Below are positions 15,735 through 21,612 of a stretch of DNA of 21,612 nt, one piece after another. The notes under the pieces are model-generated. The model worked only from the letters and a program-made list of their open reading frames with translations, did not search any database and was not told the origin of the DNA. The first letter of the stretch is position 1; each line of letters opens with the position of its first letter. Source of the stretch: an uncultured Oscillospiraceae bacterium (lineage in GTDB: Bacteria > Bacillota > Clostridia > Oscillospirales > Acutalibacteraceae); the NCBI GenBank assembly GCA_902490145.1, contig CABUCT010000006.1, positions 1-21,612 of the forward strand. Reading direction: 5' to 3'. Position numbers and translations under genes: made by a program.

Positions 15735-18299
15735 ATGGAGGCACAAAGATTTTTTGAACAGCTTTCTTTGTCTGTGCGAGAAGGAGAAAATCACCGGTGC
15801 CGATATATTCCGTTTGATAAACATCAAAATCCGGCAAACGGAAAAAATGGCTCGTCACCGCTCAAACAGACTTTGAACGGCGAATGGGCTTTTTCGCTTT
15901 TTAACGGGCTTCGCGAAATACCCGATGAGATGCTGAAAGAAAATTATGATATAACATCCATGGAGAAAACCGCTCTTGTACGTCTTTTTGATATCGAAGA
16001 AGGCGGCGGATTCCCGTTTGCTTTTTCTCCTGTTGAGATTCCGGACATAAACCCAACTGCGGTTTTGATTAAGGATGTTAATATAAAAGAAATGCGGTTC
16101 CCGAAAAAATATTTGGTTTTTGAAGGAATCGCGGGGGCGTTTTCGGTATTCATAAACGGTAAGGCCGCAGTTTGCGGAAGCGGAGATCAAAGCCTTTGTG
16201 AATTTGACATCTCAAGATTTTTAAAAGAAGGTAAAAACCGTTTCGTATTTATACTCACAGCCTGTTCCTCCCAAAGCTTTTTAGATGCAAAAGAGCTTTT
16301 CGGAAAATTCGGACTGTTCCGTCCGGTTTATTTGCTTTCAAGACCTCAAGGACATGTTCGCGATATAGCATATACTGCAAAGCTGTCAGATGATTTCAGA
16401 GAAGGTGAAATTTCGGTTGAAATTGAAAGTGATGCTGCCGAAACAGCCATTGCGGTGCTTTTTGACAATGAGGGGAATGAGGTCTCAAAGGGAAGGTTTA
16501 ATGAAGACGGGCGAACCGTACTAACGGTATTTGATCCTGCTCTTTGGAATATAGAAACGCCTGATTTGTACACGCTGGAGATTGTGTGCTGCGGAGAATT
16601 TATTTATAAAAATATCGGATTCAGAAGATTTTATTTTGTGGATGGACAGGCTCGACTGAACGGGCGGAGTATAACCCTTAACGGCTGTATATATAACGAT
16701 AATTTCCTGTCAATATCAGACATGAAAAATGATGTTTTACTTATGAAACGAAATCATATCAATGCGGTTCTTGTTTCGGGCGTTTGTGCAGATGACGGCT
16801 TATTATCTCTGTGTGACCGATTCGGAATTTTGGTTGTTTGCGGAATGAATTTGGACAGCACCGCGTTCGACCGTGCAAATGACGAACGTTACGCTTCGGA
16901 TTATTCTCTTTTCCCGCTTATATCAAGCCGTATAGAATCACAGACGCATTTTCTCCGAGGACATACATCTCTGATTGGTTGGTGCTTTGACCGTTTTTGC
17001 AAAGAGGGAAGAAATATTTTCGAAGCAATAGAACTTGTAAGAAAATTTGATACTTCTTCGATATTCTATGCGGGGAGTCCTTCCGACACTGCCCGAACCA
17101 CAAAGTTTGAACAACGGCCGGATGTTTATTGCATTCCGGATAATGACCGCTCGGTTTTGTCTGACCCGCTTTCGGGCGGCAAGATGTGTGTGATTCTCGG
17201 AGGCATCGGTGCAGTGGACGAGCGGTGTATCATGGGAAGATTTTCGCTTGATTTCAGAAATAAGCTGCCTTTGCTTAAAGAGGCAGCTCTGCCGTTTAAA
17301 ATTGATGAAATAGACGCCGCCGGCGGAGATTTTTATGTCACGAATATGTTTAAATATTCATATTTGTCAAGACTTGAGTGCTTGTATGAGGTAACTTCAA
17401 GAGGTGAGGTTACTGAAAAAGGATTTGTCGGAGTTTTTCCGCTGCCGCCCGAAAAATGCGACAAGTTTCATGTTGATTTCACTCTTCCTGAAGGAGATGA
17501 AAATTACATTAGATTTGTGTTCAAGCGGTTTGGAAGCTGTGCCTTTGCAAATGATGGTTTCGATGAGGGAAGTGTTCAGTTCCGTCTGCCGGATAATCTG
17601 TCTAATAATTTATCACCTGATTCCGGCGAACAACAGCTTCCCGATATAAAGGTCTCTGAAAATGATTGCGAAATAAAGATTACCGGCAGTAATTTCGTTT
17701 ATGTTTTTTCAAAGCTTTACGGAGGTTTTTCACAAATAAAGTTTGAAAATCGAATACTCTTGTCTTCTCCCGCGATTTTCGAAGCAAAATCCAACGAAAA
17801 AACTTTCTGTCCGGCTTTTATAAACACAGAATATTCGGATGACTGCGGAACGGCGGTAATTCACTGCAATCAGCGTTATATGCCGAAAGGCGATTCGGCA
17901 GAGCTTGACATTGTATCAGTCTGGTGTGTGAACAAGAGCGGAAAAATCACTCTCGACAGTGCTGTAAGCAATGTTGAAAGCTTGAAGGAAATTGATGCTT
18001 TAAAACTTAATATTCCATTTGAAAATAATGAGTTTAAATATTTTGGATTTGGACAAAACAGCCGTTATAACGGAATCTTTCGAACCGAAAGCGAAGAGAA
18101 TTTTGCAATGAGAAAAGTCAGAAGTGCAGTAATAAAGAACGAAAAGAAACAGCTTTGTTTGTTCACATCCGACAGAATTGATATTGAAGTTAATAAAAAT
18201 GAAGTAAAGGTCCTTTTCCCCAAAAGCTTTGAAAACGGCAGAGCTGAACTTTCAATATCAATTTGTCCCACCCGGTCAGAAACTTTAATTTATGAATAG
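15735..18299 (+). CDS. GH2/LacZ-like protein lacking catalytic residues (probable pseudoenzyme)
   Basis: The five-part LacZ layout is recognisable: sugar-binding jelly roll (about 40-205, with LNGEWAFSLF and LFGKFGLFRPVYLL), Ig-like domain (205-302), TIM barrel (303 to about 520), a second Ig-like domain (about 531-620, near TNMFKYSYLSRLECLYEV) and a small-chain beta-sandwich (about 643-850, with YFGFGQNSRYNG). The barrel aligns through DVLLMKRNHINAV and LCDRFGILVV, but the active site is gone. LacZ WSLGNES reads WCFDRFC here (the Asn-Glu pair becomes Arg420-Phe421), LCEYAHA reads ILGGIGA (nucleophile to Gly489) and TSHYPN reads VSGVCA. The end of the barrel is also shortened. The 854-codon frame is intact. 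It follows alr by five bases and precedes trmL by 14. No signal peptide is seen, so it is cytosolic. Function is unknown, perhaps carbohydrate binding or sensing. Confidence 0.85.
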   Translation: MEAQRFFEQLSLSVREGENHRCRYIPFDKHQNPANGKNGSSPLKQTLNGEWAFSLFNGLREIPDEMLKENYDITSMEKTALVRLFDIEEGGGFPFAFSPVEIPDINPTAVLIKDVNIKEMRFPKKYLVFEGIAGAFSVFINGKAAVCGSGDQSLCEFDISRFLKEGKNRFVFILTACSSQSFLDAKELFGKFGLFRPVYLLSRPQGHVRDIAYTAKLSDDFREGEISVEIESDAAETAIAVLFDNEGNEVSKGRFNEDGRTVLTVFDPALWNIETPDLYTLEIVCCGEFIYKNIGFRRFYFVDGQARLNGRSITLNGCIYNDNFLSISDMKNDVLLMKRNHINAVLVSGVCADDGLLSLCDRFGILVVCGMNLDSTAFDRANDERYASDYSLFPLISSRIESQTHFLRGHTSLIGWCFDRFCKEGRNIFEAIELVRKFDTSSIFYAGSPSDTARTTKFEQRPDVYCIPDNDRSVLSDPLSGGKMCVILGGIGAVDERCIMGRFSLDFRNKLPLLKEAALPFKIDEIDAAGGDFYVTNMFKYSYLSRLECLYEVTSRGEVTEKGFVGVFPLPPEKCDKFHVDFTLPEGDENYIRFVFKRFGSCAFANDGFDEGSVQFRLPDNLSNNLSPDSGEQQLPDIKVSENDCEIKITGSNFVYVFSKLYGGFSQIKFENRILLSSPAIFEAKSNEKTFCPAFINTEYSDDCGTAVIHCNQRYMPKGDSAELDIVSVWCVNKSGKITLDSAVSNVESLKEIDALKLNIPFENNEFKYFGFGQNSRYNGIFRTESEENFAMRKVRSAVIKNEKKQLCLFTSDRIDIEVNKNEVKVLFPKSFENGRAELSISICPTRSETLIYE

Positions 18300-18313
18300 A
18301 GGTAAATCTTTAA

Positions 18314-18805
18314 ATGGCATTTAATATAGTACTTGTTGAACCTGAAATCCCGCAAAATACAGGTAATATTGCCCGAACTTGTGCTGCCACGGGATCGAGA
18401 CTTCATATTGTGGAGCCTATGGGATTCAAAATCGATGATAAAAAACTAAAAAGAGCGGGACTTGATTATTGGTATTTGCTAGATATAACATACTACAAAA
18501 ATCTTGACGATTTTTTTGATAAGAATTCGGGACGGTTTTTCTATTTCTCAACAAAAGCTCCGCAAAATCACTGTGATGTTGAATACAAGGATGGAGATTA
18601 TTTGGTTTTCGGGAAAGAAACCGCAGGACTTCCCGAAGAACTGTTGTATAAAAATAAAGATTCCTGCGTCCGCCTCCCGATGATAGGTGACGCAAGAAGT
18701 CTTAATCTATCAAACTCGGTTGCGGTTGGAGTTTATGAGGCTCTCAGGCAAACCGGATTCAAGTCATTACAAAAGAAAGGCCATCTGCGTAATTTTGATT
18801 GGTGA
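18314..18805 (+). CDS. trmL: tRNA (cytidine(34)-2'-O)-methyltransferase TrmL
   Basis: TrmL is a SPOUT-fold enzyme that uses SAM to 2'-O-methylate the wobble base of tRNA-Leu. At 163 residues it is the minimal knotted catalytic domain without an RNA-binding extension. Family blocks are LVEPEIPQNTGNIARTC (7-23), LVFGKETAGLPEELL and the knot-forming IGDARSLNLSNSVAVGVYEA near the C-terminus. The ribosome site AGAGGT overlaps the stop codon of the GH2-like gene. It is the last gene of the alr operon, and a strong terminator follows 21 bases later. Confidence 0.94.
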   Translation: MAFNIVLVEPEIPQNTGNIARTCAATGSRLHIVEPMGFKIDDKKLKRAGLDYWYLLDITYYKNLDDFFDKNSGRFFYFSTKAPQNHCDVEYKDGDYLVFGKETAGLPEELLYKNKDSCVRLPMIGDARSLNLSNSVAVGVYEALRQTGFKSLQKKGHLRNFDW

Positions 18806-18826
18806 GAGACGTAATTTTTATATAAG

Positions 18827-18861
18827 ACAGCGTGTGCATTTGTTATACACACGCTGTTTTT
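18827..18861 (+). terminator. Rho-independent terminator of the alr operon
   Basis: ACAGCGTGTG (18827-18836) pairs perfectly with CACACGCTGT (18848-18857) across an 11-base loop, followed by a run of T (18857-18861). It ends the plus-strand operon and lies between the convergent trmL and dockerin genes. On the minus strand no U-tract follows directly. Confidence 0.9.
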
Positions 18862-18904
18862 GATCTGTTTATATTTTATGATCAGACAATATATTACTGC
18901 GGCT

Positions 18905-20851
18905 TTAAATCTTTCCGACAGACTTTTGCAAAATAAGAAGAGCATCAAGGGAGGTTATTTCATCATCACGATTATAGTCTGAGGATATTCTCTGACTGTC
19001 AGTGTAGTTTGTGACTTTTCCAACCGAAATTTGGAGAACCTTTAATGCATCGGCTGAAGATATCCTTTTATCTCCGTCAAAATCGCCTAATTTAATACCT
19101 TTGAGTTTATTCAGATTCATTTCTGTTTCAAGCAGCACCGAAAGATTGTTCACAAGGGATTTCTGTGAATCCGGAAGTGCATTATATGCTAAACGGCTGT
19201 AAATGACATCAGCCTCATCTTTAAGACCTGCAAATCTTGTGTTGTCAATTTGCTCGATTACATCAATAACAGGCATAAGGGTATTCAGCGTTTTTTCCGC
19301 CATAACAAGCTTATCATAATTTGTGACCGCTTGTTTTTGGGAAGAATTAAGATTTGAATATGCTGATCTTGCACGCAATACCGCTTGTTTACTGTTTACT
19401 CCCACAACTCCGATGGCATCTATTTGGGAAATAACCTTTTGAATTTCGTCCTGTGACTTTAGTTCATTTGACCGTTGTTCGGCATCAACCAAAACGGAAT
19501 AGTTGGTTATCAGACCTTTTTGTTCAGGAGCGAGAGAATTATAAGCAATACGTGCTTCGTTGATTTTGATTTTGCTTTCTAACGTTACTGTACCGATAGC
19601 ATTGATTTTATCAATAACATGATCGACCCAAAGTTGATTGCAAGCAGTCTCCGCTGAAGCCAGTACAGAGTAGTTGGTGACAAGCTTCTGTTGCTCAGCA
19701 GTCAAAGTATTATAAGCACTGAGTGCGTCGGTGATTCTGCTTTTGCTTTCTAACGTTACTGTACCGATAGCATTGATTTTATTAATAACGCGGTCGGCCC
19801 AAAGTTGATTGTAAGCAGCCTCTGCTTCAGCCAATACAGAGTAGTTGATGACAAGCTTCTGTTGCTCAGCAGTCAAAGCATTATAAGCATTGCGTGCGAC
19901 AGTAATTTTATTTTCACTTTCAAGCGTCACAGTTCCGATCTCATTGATCTTTTCGATGACGGGAAGTGCGGCTTTTTCATCTTTTTCTCTTTGATTTTTT
20001 AAATGAGCTAAAGCATATTCGGCATTAGTTAAATCTTCGTAATAGGAATAATGTCCGAGCCAAGGTGTTGACAAAATATGTCTATATATAGACGGCAAGC
20101 TATCATAAGCATTTCTGGCTGTTGTAATATCAGTCTCACTATCCAAAGTCACAACGCCTATTGAGGAAATTTTTGAAATTACGTCTTTAAGCATTGAAAG
20201 ATTTTCTTCAGCTGCAACTAACTCAGAATAGTTTGTGACCAACGCTTTTTCAGACTCACTTAAGTTGTTATATGCTGTTCGTGCTGATTCTATATCATCC
20301 TGATTATTAATGGTTGAAATTCCTATTGCAGAAATTTTATATTCAGTAATTGCCACTGCATCCAATGAATTAATATCAATAAAATTGTAACCTTTTTGAG
20401 ACGCAAATATATCGGCAGCAGAGCCTGTAAAACCATATATTGTAAGATCCTTGCAATGACTAAATGCTGAGTTTTTTATTTCTTTAACCGTCTCGGGAAT
20501 AAATATTTCTTTCAGAGGAGAATAACGATTATTGAGATCATCATAGTAAGAAGAAAAATCCGAATCAATTATTTCCATGTCAAATCCGCATAAGGTTCTT
20601 GATATTACGGCTTTTTCCCCTGTTCCTGTGTATGTATCGGCGGTAAAGTCGTATGCACTGCATTCGTATTTAGGCTCATCATAATCATAATCATAACAAG
20701 AATAAGACCAAAGATAAATATAGTTTATATCACCATATTTAAAAAGGTCATAACCAGAATTACCATGTGCAAAGGCTGTATGAACGGGAAAAATTGTTGA
20801 TAATAAGCAGATTGAAATAAAAAATGATATAAATTTCAATGTTTTTTTCAT
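18905..20851 (-). CDS. Secreted repeat protein with BspA-type LRR and C-terminal type I dockerin
   Basis: This 648-residue protein has a signal peptide (residues 1-28, cleavage near AFA). A Tyr/Asp-rich N-terminal part ends in one BspA-type leucine-rich repeat (about 113-160, LKEIFIPETVKEIKNSAF). Seven helical repeats of about 57 residues follow (from about 168, 222, 295, 353, 410, 467 and 527), with the pattern I-x-x-I-G-x-V-T-L ... A-Y-x-x-L ... V-T-N-Y-x-x-L-x-x-A-E. The second is enlarged by an insertion. Residues 585-648 are a dockerin with two calcium loops (Asp590/592/594/601 and Asp625/Asn627/Asp629/Asp636). Dockerins bind cohesins, so it should join a surface or cellulosome-like assembly. 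No cohesin or catalytic domain is in the window. The ribosome site AAAGGGG precedes the ATG. A role in binding or spacing is inference. Confidence 0.88.
   Translation of the reverse strand: MKKTLKFISFFISICLLSTIFPVHTAFAHGNSGYDLFKYGDINYIYLWSYSCYDYDYDEPKYECSAYDFTADTYTGTGEKAVISRTLCGFDMEIIDSDFSSYYDDLNNRYSPLKEIFIPETVKEIKNSAFSHCKDLTIYGFTGSAADIFASQKGYNFIDINSLDAVAITEYKISAIGISTINNQDDIESARTAYNNLSESEKALVTNYSELVAAEENLSMLKDVISKISSIGVVTLDSETDITTARNAYDSLPSIYRHILSTPWLGHYSYYEDLTNAEYALAHLKNQREKDEKAALPVIEKINEIGTVTLESENKITVARNAYNALTAEQQKLVINYSVLAEAEAAYNQLWADRVINKINAIGTVTLESKSRITDALSAYNTLTAEQQKLVTNYSVLASAETACNQLWVDHVIDKINAIGTVTLESKIKINEARIAYNSLAPEQKGLITNYSVLVDAEQRSNELKSQDEIQKVISQIDAIGVVGVNSKQAVLRARSAYSNLNSSQKQAVTNYDKLVMAEKTLNTLMPVIDVIEQIDNTRFAGLKDEADVIYSRLAYNALPDSQKSLVNNLSVLLETEMNLNKLKGIKLGDFDGDKRISSADALKVLQISVGKVTNYTDSQRISSDYNRDDEITSLDALLILQKSVGKI
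19570..19912 (-). repeat. 171-bp tandem DNA repeat inside the dockerin gene
   Basis: Two neighbouring repeats of the dockerin protein are nearly identical at DNA level. A 42-base block at 19570-19611 recurs exactly at 19741-19782, and a 28-base block at 19680-19707 recurs at 19851-19878, both offset by 171 bases (57 codons). This indicates recent duplication or gene conversion of the repeat unit. Confidence 0.85.
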
Positions 20852-20864
20852 ATAAAACGCCCCT

Positions 20865-21134
20865 TTATGCCTCTTGTCTGCCTATATAAGTCATTGTATC
20901 GAATAATAGTCCGTTAGAATAGTTTTTAAAATACACATCGCTGCCCATGTCAAAGTTCATGCTGATAATAACCTCCTGCCAATTCCCCGTACCTGTAAAC
21001 GAATAATCTTTGTATGTATCTTGGCCGTTTTGCGTTCCACACACGCGGAATTTAAAACGTTTAGCTGAATTATATTTCACTCGTACAGAATATATATTTA
21101 CAGTACCATAATCAAACGGATATTTTATTGGCAT
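20865..21134 (-). pseudogene. 3' remnant of an exported or binding-domain gene
   Basis: The frame ending at 20865 is open back to 21275, but the only ATG (21134) is internal and lacks a ribosome site. Upstream codons still look protein-like (NVCYDKDSISDLNLCV, then HVEDRFRQFMPIKYPF). The 89 residues after the ATG are rich in aromatic residues and beta-strand patterns (TGTGNWQEVIISMNF, GLLFDTMTYIGRQE), as in a beta-sandwich carbohydrate-binding or similar module. I cannot name the family. It most likely lost its 5' end. Its stop lies 13 bases before the dockerin gene start, so the two may once have formed one operon. Confidence 0.45.
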
Positions 21135-21275
21135 GAATTGTCTAAAACGATCTTCAACATGTTGGACGCATAAGTTAAGATCGGATATGCTGTCCTTATC
21201 ATAGCAGACGTTGCCTACACAATTAGCATCGTTATTATTGTTAGGGTAAATTAAATTTTTATATATCCTGTTTAA

Positions 21276-21514
21276 TTATTATACTATGAAGCTTTATATT
21301 TTCATATTTACATAATCCACAAAATTTTTTTACGTTTTTATTCATTTTATCCAAAATATGGTCAATATGTTTTGAGTAACATTCTTCTTAGCAAAAAAGT
21401 GAACTTCAAAGCATAAAACAAGAAGGATAGGCTGAGAATTTTTAATTGGTAAAATGTTTTTTATTCAAAAAGAACATTATGATATTTATCTTAATAAAGA
21501 AAAACATCATAATT
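21276..21514. other. AT-rich intergenic region with a possible -10 box
   Basis: No gene is supported. A perfect TATAAT on the minus strand (21278-21283) could be the -10 for the remnant and dockerin genes, but no good -35 lies 16-18 bases upstream. An imperfect AT-rich hairpin lies near 21452-21477. Confidence 0.35.
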
Positions 21515-21557
21515 AAAACAAACCGATCCTTCATTAAAATAGGATCGGTTTGTTTTT
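21515..21557. terminator. Strong bidirectional terminator near the right edge
   Basis: AAAACAAACCGATCCT (21515-21530) pairs perfectly over 16 bp with 21541-21556 across a 10-base loop. T-runs are present in both directions. No plus-strand gene precedes it, so it most likely ends a minus-strand gene entering from beyond 21612. Confidence 0.88.
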
Positions 21558-21612
21558 AATGTAAGCGACAGTCATCGGAATTTGAACTCATCGTTAAAGT
21601 GTGCGAACGGTA
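21556..21612 (-). CDS. Possible 3' end of a gene entering from the right edge
   Basis: Two minus-strand frames are open to the window edge and stop just before the terminator. One stops at 21556 (ending SSNSDDCRLH); the other stops at 21572 (ending AHFNDEFKFR). The terminator position argues that a gene ends here, but the visible piece is too short to choose a frame or name a product. Confidence 0.3.
   Translation of the reverse strand, partial: YRSHTLTMSSNSDDCRLH

Noticed and set aside
19570..19912. CRISPR-like spaced repeats
   Set aside because: The repeats have a 171-base period, stay in frame and encode protein repeats; spacers are not unique short segments.
21259..21345. 28-codon minus-strand ORF with a CxxC motif
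   Set aside because: It is very short, has only a weak GGAT upstream and sits in AT-rich DNA; chance is the better explanation.
21576..21600. tRNA-like T-loop (GTTCAAATTCC on the minus strand)
   Set aside because: The flanking bases do not form a T-stem or acceptor stem, so it is not a tRNA end.

Overview
This 21.6 kb window looks like chromosomal DNA of a low- to medium-GC Gram-positive anaerobe in the Clostridia, probably Oscillospiraceae/Ruminococcaceae. Supporting signs are strong AGGAGG-type ribosome sites, a monoderm-style HtrA with a long cytoplasmic tail, a type III pantothenate kinase, a BioY transporter, a lipoprotein-type ZnuA and a secreted protein ending in a type I dockerin. 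The genus assignment is inference.

Layout, left to right. At 1-252 (minus) is the start of an unrecognised membrane protein cut by the window edge. At 541-4346 (minus) a tight operon encodes an OmpR-type response regulator, its sensor kinase and an HtrA/DegP membrane protease: an envelope-stress module. At 4432-5346 (minus) is metA, whose Glu111 predicts use of acetyl-CoA; its predicted promoter sits between the arms of a 9-bp inverted repeat. At 5507-7978 (minus) are bioY, rarA and a short FNT-family channel. At 8039-10471 (minus) is znuA-znuC-znuB, with overlapping stops and starts. At 10759-12530 (minus) coaX and tsaD follow a very good sigma-A-type promoter.

From about 12.6 to 14.5 kb the DNA is visibly more AT-rich. 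It holds a 520-base stretch with only degenerate coding traces, a 16-bp bidirectional terminator, and a two-gene operon of small membrane proteins that both end in a SHOCT-like helical hairpin. This looks like an accessory insertion between housekeeping genes.

From 14539 to 18805 (plus) a promoter-alr-(GH2-like)-trmL operon ends in a clear terminator. The middle gene is the most unusual item in the window. It is an intact 854-codon homologue of LacZ in which both catalytic glutamates and the other active-site residues I could align are replaced, so it appears to be a retained pseudoenzyme.

At 18905-20851 (minus) is a secreted protein with one BspA-type leucine-rich repeat, seven roughly 57-residue helical repeats (two of them near-identical at DNA level) and a C-terminal dockerin. 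Just upstream of it lies the 3' remnant of another gene without a convincing start. The right edge holds a 16-bp terminator and probably the last codons of a minus-strand gene that continues outside the window. I saw no tRNA, rRNA, CRISPR array, intact insertion sequence or phage module.
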